A model generated the notes under the pieces. That model searched no databases and was not told the DNA's origin. It worked only from the letters and a program-made list of their open reading frames with translations. From Blattamonas nauphoetae (Eukaryota; Preaxostyla; Oxymonadida): 64,000 nt of DNA. Each line of letters starts with the position of its first letter. The first letter of the stretch is position 1. Made by a program: the position numbers and the translations under genes. Shown here in pieces: positions 1-9,479 of this stretch. The stretch spans positions 124,001 through 188,000 of the forward strand of contig JARBJD010000003.1 in the NCBI GenBank assembly GCA_033064195.1. The letters run 5' to 3'.

Positions 1-2182
1 CCGAGTGTCGTCCCACTGCTCGCGCGACGTTTGGTCACTGAGACGTGCTGTTGTAATGTGTCTGCGCTGCCCTGATGCGGTCAGGGTGAAGTCGTTCTGT
101 GGAGTGCCGATGAGTGTGGAAGCAACCATCGAAACAGCAATGTCCGTCTTCGGCGATGACGTGGTCTCTGCAGACTCAGTCGTCTCGCCAGGAAGAGATT
201 GGGAGTTCCACTCTCTGTTCTTCATCCGCATCTGCCTCCTCCACTCTCTGTTCTCTCTCACTCGATCTGCTTCTTGAACGAGAGATTTGGCGAGTTGTGG
301 AGTCTGCGAAGACGTTCCTCCGAATGACCTTGATTTGATCGTCGCATCACCTTCCCCTGTCCCGAGTGGGTCTGTGACAGAAATCTGGCTGGGATTAGCC
401 GCAATGCCAGCAGTGACATCAGGATTGTAGTCGAGGTCGGCAGTGAGAGGCTTCGTCACTCCTGGCCGGAGCCCAGCCATCTCGAAGCGAGTGGAGTAGT
501 CGTGCCGGGGCCGGACAGCTTCGATGCTCACGTCGTACACTTCGGGCGGGAGGGGATTCCCTGCGTCGTCAACGGTGTCGAATGGACTGTACTTGCGAGG
601 CTTGGGCTGTCGGGCCAGATCGGGTTCGTCGCCAGGAACCGCCCCGATCGACGGGACGAGTCGTCGAGTTGTGCGGAACTCCTCTGCCTTCTTCGCATCG
701 AAGCGAGCCTCAGACGGAGTGGAGTTCATCACGACGGGCGGTTTGATGCGGAAGCTGATGTAGCCCGAGCTGAGAGTGTGGTTGAGGGAGACGTTGACGG
801 TCTTCTTCGACGACGTGCGTGCTTCTATTTTTGGGTTGTACGAAAGGTCGGCCATCTGAAGACGCGTCGGGTCGTTCGTTTGTTCGCGACTTGTCGTTTT
901 GCTCATCGTCACTCCGCACAATTTCCGCGGACGCACGGGAGACACTTCAGCGTCGTACAAGCGATCGAGGAAGGTTTGCCCGACGTGCCGTCCTTTCGGG
1001 TCGAGTTCTCGTCCGAGCGACGAGAAAGAGCGGGCCTGCGATGATGTCCGTCCGGAAAGGAACTCGAGGCCAGTGTCGTGGGTGACGTAGAAATCGTTTT
1101 TGCAGTCGCTCTTTTTGTGCCATTCTGGGAACGGATTGGTCGTGGAACGGAACGCAGCTGATTCGGGCTCGGTGCGTGAGCTCAGCGATGCAGCGGATTG
1201 GCGCAGAGTCTTGGGACCCGACGGTGATGCTGTCGCTTGATCCAACCTTCCTCTCGACCGTGTGACTTCGAGGGTGGATTTGGAGCGTTCAGCACGGCGG
1301 GTGTTGTGCCCACTGGGAGCGGGAGTGGTGGTGAATGTTTGATGTGTCTGCTGATAGTTGGAGTCTCCTGATTGGACTGTCTGTCGACTGTCCGGGCGCA
1401 AACGACTTTGCTGTGTATCATTAAAGCCACGGTTCACCATATGCGGTCGTTGGGTCCCGCCAGCAGATTTTGACGTGGTTAACATTGACGTGTGATCGAA
1501 AAACCCAGAAAGGGCAAGGTTTCTGAACAAATAAACAAAAAGAAATGAAACTTTTCAGTATCTAGCGCTCCGTATTGAGGAGTATAATGGCCAACACCAG
1601 GCATTTCCTTTGAATTCTTGATTTCTATTGGGATGATTGAGTCACGAGAAGGAGCAAGGAACGCCGCTGCAAAAAAGGGGAAAGAGAGAAATTTTGATAC
1701 ATGATCCTTGTATTTTTGGGCGTTTTCCTGATATAAGCAAAAAATAAGTTATAAATGATGTTAAATGAATACTGTCTTGTTTAGAGAGGGCTGATAATGT
1801 ATCCAGGACATTTTGAGAGATAGATGAGCCTGCTCTATTTCCTAGAAATCGAAAAGAGTGAATTCATAATCACATGGCACACCAGTTGAGGAGGAGGAAC
1901 GTGATTGTTTTGTTGTCTGAAGTGTGTCGAAATTAAGAAATGGCATTGGATAAGAGGATAGTGAAGGAGCGTACCTGATCTTGTCGAGACTGTGATGTCG
2001 GTCGTTTGGAAGAATCAGAAGTATCTGCGAAAAAATGAGCGAATTAGGTGAGGATGATTGATACTTGGAGTATAGGTTCCTGAAATCTTTTCAGATGTTC
2101 TCCCAGCTTTGCTAAAGAGAGGAGGTCCAGCAAAGTCAATTTTCTTCCCTGAAGGAAGAGTTTTCGTTCCAGATAGAGACAT
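1..2182 (-). CDS. Sperm-tail-repeat (STPGR/ODF3)-like protein, 3' end cut by window
   Basis: Seven exons can be read on the minus strand: 2182-2065, 2024-1975, 1916-1883, 1841-1773, 1727-1701, 1666-1552 and 1522 to beyond position 1. The six GT-AG introns are 40, 58, 41, 45, 34 and 29 nt, and the frame stays open through all junctions. The protein (over 640 residues here) begins MSLSGTKTLPSGKK. It carries Pro/Gly/Tyr motifs such as SGTYTPN and MPGVGHYTPQYG that resemble the Pro-Gly-rich repeats of axonemal microtubule-associated proteins. The rest is basic and Ser/Thr-rich, with motifs such as DLSYNP and LDYNPDV and no recognised catalytic domain. The reading frame is firm. The family assignment is weak and rests on only two or three motifs. 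It shares a 35-bp divergent start region with the flavodoxin-like gene. Confidence 0.6.
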
Positions 2183-2217
2183 GGAACTCTGCCCACAACT
2201 TCTGGATACACTCTCTG
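2183..2217. promoter_or_regulatory. 35-bp region between divergent start codons
   Basis: This is all the DNA between the start codon of the minus-strand STPGR-like gene (2182) and the first ATG of the flavodoxin-like gene (2218). I see no TATA-like or initiator motif. Promoter elements and both 5' leaders must be very short or lie inside the opposite gene. If the flavodoxin gene really starts at a later ATG or has an upstream exon, the spacing changes. Confidence 0.4.
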
Positions 2218-3014
2218 ATGATTGTTTTCTCGATTCTCTGTCTTCATTTCAGTTATTGCGAAGCTTTTAACGTTCTATTTCTGTATTACTCGCACAGTGG
2301 TGTCACAAAAAATGTTTTATATTGTTTTCAATCAGAAATTTAGACTTCTCATTCTATCGCAGAAGAAATCAAGTTGCGTCCAAATGTCTGCAAATCTAAC
2401 ATTATTAATCATTCAATATCTCTATTGTTGTCATCAGATTGATGTTCAAGCAACTTTCAAGGAAATCTCGTGCCCACTCGATGATGGGTCATTTTTCACT
2501 AGAGCTACTAATAAACTGAAAACAGCCCTCTCTATTCGCTCAATAAATTGTACGTGTGAAGATATCTCTTTCGACAGTTATGATGCTGTAATATTTGGCT
2601 CTCCAATCATGGGAACAACTCTCCCTGTCTTTTTGGAGGTATTTTCCTTTCGTCAACATCTCCCTCAAGGATACTGTGGCTGCTCTTCCTTTCTCTTCGT
2701 TTGAAGGTCCAGTATTCTACGTTAGTACAGGTTTTCATTCATATTTATTCATCAAATCCGATAGGTGTCACTCTTACTGGTACACGAGCTTCCAAAAGTA
2801 TATACATTGACTTCCATTCATTGACACAGAATTTAGTGCACTAACGAAGGTGACCCCTGTGAAGACCCTTTCCATTAGGAAATTAATAGGTGCCTCTCAA
2901 AACGATTTCCTTCTCTCTGAATTTGTTGGAAATGTGATTGGAATACTCACCAATCCTTCAAAACATTCAAAAACATCTGCTCCAGCGGAGCATACTCCAG
3001 AGGCTGAACTGTAG
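2218..3014 (+). CDS. Flavodoxin-like protein
   Basis: Exons 2218-2313, 2336-2638, 2670-2730, 2765-2797 and 2830-3014 give 225 codons in one frame; introns are 22, 31, 34 and 32 nt. The first strand and phosphate loop read VLFLYYSHSGVTKN, as in flavodoxins that bind FMN (hydrophobic strand, then Ser/Thr/Gly loop). A later strand reads DAVIFGSPIMGTTLP, the usual hydrophobic-GSP element of the flavin site. GPVFYVSTG then resembles the next core strand. The first 16 residues are hydrophobic and could be a signal peptide. The first intron is the least certain, because a 49-nt alternative (2314-2362) preserves the same frame. A role in electron transfer is inferred from fold only. The partner and location are unknown. 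Confidence 0.6.
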
Positions 3015-3869
3015 ATGGAGAAATTTGTCTTTTTCGCAGATCCTTCCAGTTTGATTCCATTGATTTATGCGTCGTTTTGCCTTCAAGAAAACATCAATTC
3101 TGAATTTAAACACGGTCTCACACTGTCCTATGAGACATCTCCACAGTGAAAGAGAAACCTTTTTTTCTTGTGGGATGGTGATCAGTGACGATTCAATTGA
3201 TCACACCTCACTCGAGATAAAAGAGAATAATCGAATTGTGATGAGAAAAACCGGGTTTCCCACACCAAACTTTGGTATGCTCCATAATTTTATTTTTGTC
3301 AGCGGATCATGCTCCAATCCTCACATTTCACGTGATTTCGGAAAGAATGCAACGATTCAAGAGTATTAGAATGAAAAAAAAGAGAGAAAAAACACTTCTG
3401 AAACAAGTTGGTTGATCCGACCCTTTTATCGAAAAAAATCCAAAATTCTCACTATAACCGTCAGAGTGATTCTATGTCTATTAGATTGAACTTGCCTCAG
3501 GTAGGTTCTATGTTGCCTCGACGTACTGCGCTCTTCCTTGGAAAATGGTTCCCACGGCTGTCCGCAGACTTCATTCATGGAACTTGGGTCGGGTAGGATT
3601 TCATGGGCTCACGCTAATATGGTCCTCCCCAAGTGTCGAAGTGAATGTCAGTCGCCATGGAAACAGAAGAGGATGCCCACAATGTGGGCCCAACAGGAAG
3701 ACGGTGTCTCATGGTTAAAGACATAGAAAAAACAAAAAAACGGGAGAATGGAGAGGATGGGGCGTTTTTGTCATTTTAAACTTTCACCACACTTTTTCCA
3801 TTCTTTTTCAGTCACAACTGTTTTAAAATAGAAAGAATTGATTAATAGTTAAGGTGTAGTGATGATAAA
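3015..3869. other. Gene-poor stretch beside transposon island
   Basis: I see no convincing gene here. Short open frames exist (for example 3067-3369) but lack family motifs or an exon pattern like that of the neighbours. The stretch contains a 32-bp repeat (3164-3195) that recurs inverted at 10684-10715, and it probably includes the flank of the Harbinger-like element. No terminal inverted repeat of that element could be identified. Confidence 0.5.
3164..3195 (+). repeat. Dispersed 32-bp repeat, copy 1
   Basis: This matches the reverse complement of 10684-10715 at 31 of 32 bases (core TTGTGGGATGGTGAT). Similarity fades on both sides. A looser match of roughly 30 further bases lies upstream. 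The second copy abuts the right arm of the large inverted repeat. Confidence 0.7.
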
Positions 3870-3939
3870 TCAATCAGAATCAACATCATCGTCATCGTGT
3901 TCATTCTGTGCCGATCCAGTTCGAAAGAGACGTACGAAT
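3870..3939 (-). pseudogene. Severed 3' end of the Harbinger-like transposase gene
   Basis: On the minus strand this segment reads VRLFRTGSAQNEHD, four further acidic residues ending DVDSD, then a stop at 3870-3872. It follows in frame on the EREEFV that ends the transposase at 5930 once the 1,982-bp hAT-like insert and one copy of its 8-bp duplication are left out. This shows the transposase gene was whole before the insertion and how it originally ended. Confidence 0.8.
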
Positions 3940-4267
3940 TAGGCATGGCTGACCGGCCAAAAGTGCCGGTCAGTGTCATTCCATATTTCTTCTAAGGGTC
4001 GGATCTCTCTCAGTCACTGAATTGTCAGCAATTATTAAGAAATCGTCTTGCAAACACTGTATATGCACAAAAGATGAATGACGATGCTCTGTGAACTCTG
4101 CCAATGTGAATTCCCTCTCAATGGTCAAAACAAATCGCATTCGTCCTCTTAAACAGGAGCTATCACTCACTGAAATGAAGAGACATATAAAAAAGTACAC
4201 CGAAACGTGATATTCACTCATAAAATCGACATTCTAATCGGTTTGCCTCGAAAGTCAATCATTTATT

Positions 4268-4442
4268 CTTTTCCTGAATTGACCACGCTTAGCACATTTT
4301 TCACGCGATCGTATCCGAGTATATTGGATGGTTCGAAGTTGGCTTCTCTGAGTCGTTCAGACAGTGCTTCATTCCCAACTGCGACGTGCGCCTCGTTCTT
4401 CGTTGATTGTTTCAGCAAATCGAGAAGTGTGTCATGGACGGT
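4268..4442 (-). pseudogene. Protein-like fragment inside the hAT-like element
   Basis: About 58 codons are open on the minus strand, including DTLLDLLKQSTKNEAH and SNILGYDRVKNVLSVV, ending at a stop. The leading edge looks like an exon start, preceded by a pyrimidine-rich stretch and an AG. Composition resembles the host's genes. I do not recognise the source family. It is probably part of a host gene captured by the transposon, though an old resident gene cannot be excluded. Confidence 0.4.
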
Positions 4443-4643
4443 CTGTTGATAATTGGTTTGTTTTTGTTCTCATCATCATTCTCGCAGTTCAATCCACAAG
4501 ATCCGAAAACAGTGAGAACATGTTGGTCATCGTTCTTTCTCACATCCTCATCTGTCGATCACACCACTTCATTCCTCCTGAGCTGACACTCAATGTATGT
4601 TCTTGATTCGTCTCATCATTTCTGCAAGGCTCCATGAAGTTAT

Positions 4644-5126
4644 ATGTCAATTCACCCCCAAATCATCCTCACTGAACTGACTCCCCTTCTCGCCTCTGCC
4701 GTCGACGAGATGAGCATACGCTTCTCCCTCCACAAGCTGACCCGATATCTCTCCACCTCTCCAGATCTCACAACTTACGAAGACAAGGATTCCTCCGCCA
4801 AAACAGACCTCGCCTTTGATATGCTGTTCATGTCGCTGCTGAGCATCGTCTCGGACGATGGATTCTCCTAAAAGCTCTATACCTCCTGGCTACCATGTTT
4901 GAGGTGTTCAGACGCGAGTTGGAGGGCCTTATTTTGGGGTGAGCGGTTCGATGTGGAGATGGAGTGGCTGGGCAGTGGAAGACCAAAAGCAGACAAACTG
5001 TCGTTCGCCGACGGAGTGTGGATGTTGCTGGGAAGAAGAGAGACAGAGGATGAACGAGACGAAGATACGAACGAGGTCAGCAAGGATGAAAAGAAGGAAG
5101 CAGAAACAGAATCTGAAGAAGGGTAG
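4644..5126 (+). pseudogene. GC-rich protein-like fragments inside the hAT-like element
   Basis: Two plus-strand open stretches lie here. 4644-4871 includes ILTELTPLLASAVDEMS and LAFDMLFMSLLSIVSDD. 4899-5126 includes ERFDVEMEWLGSGRPKAD followed by a charged Glu/Lys tail. They are separated by a stop, so they do not form one gene as they stand. GC content is clearly above that of the AT-rich ends of the element. Further protein-like traces continue to about 5540. This is best read as captured, decayed host coding sequence. Source unknown. Confidence 0.4.
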
Positions 5127-5898
5127 AACGAACCCAAAAGTGTTGAGTATCCACGAACAGTCAGAAACGGTCCACTTCACGACACCACTTCAATCCCGAC
5201 AATCTTCCTCCATCGCGTGGCATGCTTGTTGATCTCAACGCTGTTCTCGCCTGAATCTGATCACCTCCCATCAAACTACGAATCCACTGCATCGACAGAC
5301 TCACTTCAGCACGATCGGGACACCATTAACGATAGTGAGTCTTGACCGAACTCTCACACAATGATCAGGTCGCACCTGTTCAGAGTCTGTCATAAACTGT
5401 CTTTGCGGTTCCGAACAACCTTCGAGAGATGGATGTGGAGCCTGCCATGTCTCTCGTGTTCCTCCTCCTTCCCCACACCGACCTCGACTCGCAATACTTC
5501 TTCATCTTCCTCCTTTGTCCCTTCTATCACTTCACCTAAATGGTGCCCCTGCGCGATCACTCGTACACTAGTATTTTTTTAGAATATATGTTTTTCCACT
5601 GATTTTCGATGAGAAAACTTGTCTAAGACAATTTATCTAGATCGAACCCATTGATCACACTTTTCTCCAATTGCACCATTTTTGTGGTGTCTATGAGTTG
5701 TACCCTGTTTTTATTGATGAAATCGTCATAAATAGAGTCATTTCTGCACCTGGTTCACGATTTCTATCACAGACCATATGAAAAGTGCTGCTCTCAGTTT
5801 TGACGAAATCCACTTCGGAGAAATAGTAACTCCGGATTATGGTTTTCAGAATTTCTCCGGTCAGTGACCGTCAGTACTTTTCGGCGAAAACTGACCGG

Positions 5899-7367
5899 TC
5901 AGTGCCAGTCAGCCATGCCTAGTACGAATTCCTCTCTCTCAGCCTGTTGCTTTCGATAGAGTTGTTTTTTCTGTCTGTGATACATTTCTTTGCTTGCAGC
6001 AGCGGAAACAGCCCTCTCACTAAAATCGTCAGGAATGTCGTAAATGTCCCCTTTTTCGATGTGGATATTTGTCACCCACGTTGCAATCTTGAAATCCTTT
6101 GTGATATGCTCCATTCCACCATCATACTTTCCTCCCATTCGAAGCCAGATCGATTTCAATCTTCCAAAGAATCGTTCGACATGAATGCGGTCCGAAGCAA
6201 TCTTGATGTTGGTCGCAGTCTCATCGTCATCATGTGAACCGTCTGTTTGACGTCTTGTTGGGCGGAGAAATCGAAGAGTTGGAAAGTTTCCAAGGTATCC
6301 TTTGTCCCCAAGAATTCCCCATTTTGCTTCACGATCATCCGGATATTGTTCTTTTTCTTGATCTGTTTTTGTCAAATATTGTTCAATTGGAGCCAATGTG
6401 TCAGAAAAGAGAGTCACATCATGAATGGTACCAGCCACACAGTCTGTCACAAAAAGTGCTTTGTAGGGATACTTCGCTGCAACACAGACTTGTGCCTTCA
6501 TGGCGTAACAGTAGTGATGGCCCTCCCAGAGAACCTTAGCATCGGTAAAGTTTGCCACTGGTCTTGGTACAACAATTGTGGTCGCATCCACACAAAGTGC
6601 ACAAAATGGAAAATTACCTTCGAAATTTGGAGTTGGTCTGGGTGGATTGGAGTATCTTTCTTGAAGAACATCGAATAGAAGTGGACGAATTCGATGAATT
6701 GCCTTTGACGCGAGATTGCTGTGGATTCCCAATGCCGACGCAATTTTGTTGATTTTTGTCGTTGAACTCAACCATTCGAGATAAACAATCATTTCATCTT
6801 TCAGTGTCAGTTTTGCTCTCGGTCCTCGATGTAGAGTGTCTGGACGTCGAGACTGCATGTGAGCTGTGAGGAGAGTGAGATTGTCTTTGTCGATTCTGAG
6901 TTGATTCCATAAATTGCTTTCGTCATATTTTGACCAGATGATCCCTTCTGTTGGAGAAACTGGAACCATCGGGCGAGCTTCAAGGAAAACCTGTTTTTGG
7001 GCATTTTTGAGTTCTCCCAAAGATTGGGCTCCCGTCGATTCTTTTCGCTTTTGTGGTCGAATTGGTGAGAAATTTGGTGAGATTGTTTGTGAGGATCGAA
7101 TGGATGATGTCGATCTCGGAGTCGAAAAGAGCGATGAAGGTGTACTCGCAGTGCTTTGAGACGAAAGCGGTGTCGTGAAGATAAAACTTGGACTTGGAAA
7201 CCCAATGTAACTTCCTGCTGAGAGTCGTGGCCTAATAGTGTGAAGAGAAACTTTAATTGAAAAAAATCAGACAATGTCGAAGACGGAGATGGTCTTTGGA
7301 TCGGGAAGTTTCCCTCATTTTGCGAAGAAAGGAGTGAATCTATGTCACAAGAGTCAGGAGTTTCCAT
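5899..7367 (-). CDS. PIF/Harbinger-like DDE transposase, 3' end disrupted by an insert
   Basis: Exon 1 is 7367-7252 (starts METPDSCDIDSLL). A 20-nt intron (7251-7232) brings it into frame with exon 2 (7231 onward). The catalytic part has the DDE_Tnp_4 signature of PIF/Harbinger (IS5-like) transposases. The first Asp is in FCALCVDATTIVV, the second in ILGDKGYLGNFP, and the Glu in DRIHVERFFGRLK. A helical DNA-binding region (KINKIASALGIHSNLASKA) precedes them, and the N-terminus is a Ser/Pro-rich linker. As it stands the frame runs 31 nt into the hAT-like element, adding LGMADWH and a stop. Its own last 23 residues lie at 3870-3939. No other break is seen, so the copy was young when hit. The Myb-like partner ORF usual in the family was not found. 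Confidence 0.83.
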
Positions 7368-7945
7368 CTATTATGAAAAATTGAAAAGAATTGATTCAAA
7401 AAATGACAGACAATTGAGAAAATTCTCAATTTTACTATGAAAATGAAAAAGTTGTGGAGCAAATCGGGGTTTTGTTGATCAATTCGATTGTGCCCATTCC
7501 CAATTCGATTGACACAACGAAACTCGAGTTATCGTTTTAAAATGCCATTTCACTTTTTGATACTAGATTAAACTTTTCTTCTCAAGTTTCCCATACAAAC
7601 TTCATTTGGGTCTAATGGCAGAAAATTTGAGCGATCTCAAACCATGGGTAAGATCACAATTGTGTGAGAACAGAAAGTCTTCAAAAACGAAATATAAGCT
7701 CTTCGAAGGACAATAATGATAAAAGCAGATGACCGAACTCCTCTTAATCCATATAACCTCCCTATATTAGGATGAGAAGCAAGGTGAACAAACCTGGAGA
7801 CTCAACCTGGCTTCAAGAGAAATCTTAGTCAACTGTTTCCCTCATCTTTCTGTTTTTCTCATTTTTTTCAATATAATTAATGAAAATGAAAGAAATCCGT
7901 GAGAAGTCATCACAGGCATTTTTGAAGTCGATGAGATTTTCTCCC
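7368..7945. other. AT-rich stretch, no gene recognised
   Basis: There is no convincing coding pattern and no recognisable Harbinger terminal repeat. A minus-strand open frame (7842-8057) crosses into the inverted-repeat arm and has no family features. It probably contains the 5' leader of the transposase gene. Confidence 0.5.
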
Positions 7946-9148
7946 AAATGAAGAGATCGTTCGTAAATGGGTGAAAAATTTGGATGGAAAACAAGAGAAC
8001 AAGCCTAAATGGACTTGTCTGACCGACTGCAAGTACCAACCAGTTTAAATTCATCATTCCTCATTGGGTCAGATCTGAACTGATCATGAAATGGGCACAA
8101 ATTTGACAAATGTCACAACAGTTTCTTTTCTAAAGGTCTATTTTGTTGAGAGAAACAGTGATTACTCACAACTTCACAAACACCCATCATTTTTCTCAAA
8201 AATGTTTGACAATGTTGATTGAACCAAAAAACATTGCTCTGCAAATTCTCATCACAATTGATTCACACATAGTGTGGAGGAAATTGTGGAATAACCTGAG
8301 ACAAAAAATGTTCCCTCTGAGAAAATTGTCGAAACAATGTTGTTTTTTGACATTTTTCCAGATACTCAGCATTTATATTTTTTTTAAATGTTTGAATTGT
8401 CAAAAAAAGTTTCTGGAAAAAACGATGACAATTGATTCACTGGTTTTCGAGATATTGTCATCCATATTTTCTGAAGTGTCCAAATGTCGGAATCTTGGAG
8501 TTTTCTAAGCGAATAGTGGGAAAATTTTGTTTTTTTTTCCAAGCTGGGCCATGTCCATCTCTCTGTGCAAAACTCGATTTATGGCAGGTAAAAGAATTTT
8601 GGCGTCTTTCTGATGGCAATATAACCTGTTGCTTTGATATCTTTCTCGTCTGAATGATAATTGAGTGGGATTCTTCTGTTTCTCCGAAATTCAAAATGAC
8701 ATTCGCCTTTCTTTTTTTCAATATTTTCCAATCTCTATCCAATAACTCTTTCACACCTCAAATAGCCTATTCCTAATGTTTTTTTGATCTTCACACCAGA
8801 AGCCTTTTCGGCTGGATGTTTCAGAACAATATGGGTTGATCGTCATTTGATGGGCTATGTCCTTTCAACCATCTTCCTCACTGCACTGGATGTGGTGTAC
8901 TGGGTGAAGGTCTGCTTCACCACCATATAACCTCCTCTCTCATTCTCTCTCTCTTCTGTTCTACTTCTCCTCACCGTATCTGGTCACTGTGATTCTCTTC
9001 TTTCCATTCAAGAGACATGACTTGTGAACGAATATAGTGGCGTCAACAATTAGTGCTTTTTTCTGGAATTATCACTTTTGGTCAAACGAAGAAAAAAACA
9101 AAATTTTAGAATTTTCTTCCCACTGGATCCCGAGAAAACCTTAAAATA
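7946..9148 (+). repeat. Large inverted repeat, left arm (1,203 bp)
   Basis: This pairs base for base with 9480-10682 (paired positions sum to 18,628). Every stretch I compared was identical, including predicted frames of 121, 98 and 73 codons. The arm is AT-rich with poly-T/poly-A runs. It contains one protein-like patch (8803-8931). Outside the arms the flanks differ (7945 and 10683), and I see no target-site duplication. Confidence 0.93.
8803..8931 (+). pseudogene. Protein-like patch within the arm
   Basis: About 42 codons are open, including FSAGCFRTIWVDRHLMGY and TALDVVYWVKVCFTTI, ending at a stop. They are preceded by a pyrimidine/AG stretch like a splice acceptor (CACACCAG). The end is hydrophobic and could be a membrane segment. 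It is present again, inverted, in the other arm (9697-9825). It resembles one exon of a host gene carried by the repeat. Family not recognised. Confidence 0.35.
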
Positions 9149-9479
9149 CGTTATTCAGCGAAACTCCACACATCTTCCAAACTTTTGACGATCATTTTTC
9201 CATATCCAGACATCCATTTGAGACCGAAGAAAAAGCATTATTTTCGTAAACATATCGATAAAAAGACACTCAAAACAATCATTTTTTTTCCCAAAAAATG
9301 TATCTGGGCGAAAAACAGCCTTTTTTCAATACTTCCCAGATACCCATTATTATTTTTCCAAAATTGTGTCAAAAAGTTCATTTCACCAAAAAAACATTCC
9401 TGTGGAAAATTTCATCAAAATCGGTTCACAGGTCGAGAAGTTATGACGAGAATATATGAAAAAAGTGGTTGAAAAGAGC
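9149..9479 (+). other. Unique spacer of the large inverted repeat
   Basis: The 331-bp AT-rich spacer separates the arms. Around 9337-9450 it carries an ordered series of motifs (CCAGATAC, a T-rich run, GTCAAAAA, then GGTTCACAGGTCGAG) that parallels arm sequence near 8357-8460 (CCAGATAC, T-run, GTCAAAAA, GATTCACTGGTTTTCGAG). It therefore looks like an older, diverged copy of part of the arm. Confidence 0.5.

Larger units (their letters stand above)
3940..5921. mobile_element. hAT-like DNA transposon, non-autonomous, inside a transposase gene
   Basis: The element is 1,982 bp. Both ends carry the 14-bp terminal inverted repeat TAGGCATGGCTGAC (3940-3953 and, reverse-complemented, 5908-5921). It is flanked by a perfect 8-bp direct duplication, GTACGAAT (3932-3939 and 5922-5929). 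An 8-bp duplication with short inverted repeats is the hAT signature, though the TIR does not fit the family consensus at its fifth base. Subterminal copies of CTGACCGG and its complement lie near both ends, as expected for transposase binding sites. I find no hAT transposase, so it probably moves in trans. The interior contains several protein-like fragments on both strands that look captured from host genes. The perfect duplication and identical TIRs suggest recent insertion. Confidence 0.82.

Noticed and set aside
3015-3869. Transfer or other small RNA gene
   Set aside because: I scanned for cloverleaf-type T-loop boxes and found none with matching stems, here or elsewhere in the window.
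5899-7367. Harbinger terminal inverted repeats near 3750-3800 and 7535-7560 (shared CATTTTAAA)
   Set aside because: The shared core is short and AT-rich, with no matching 3-bp duplication; it is within chance for this composition.
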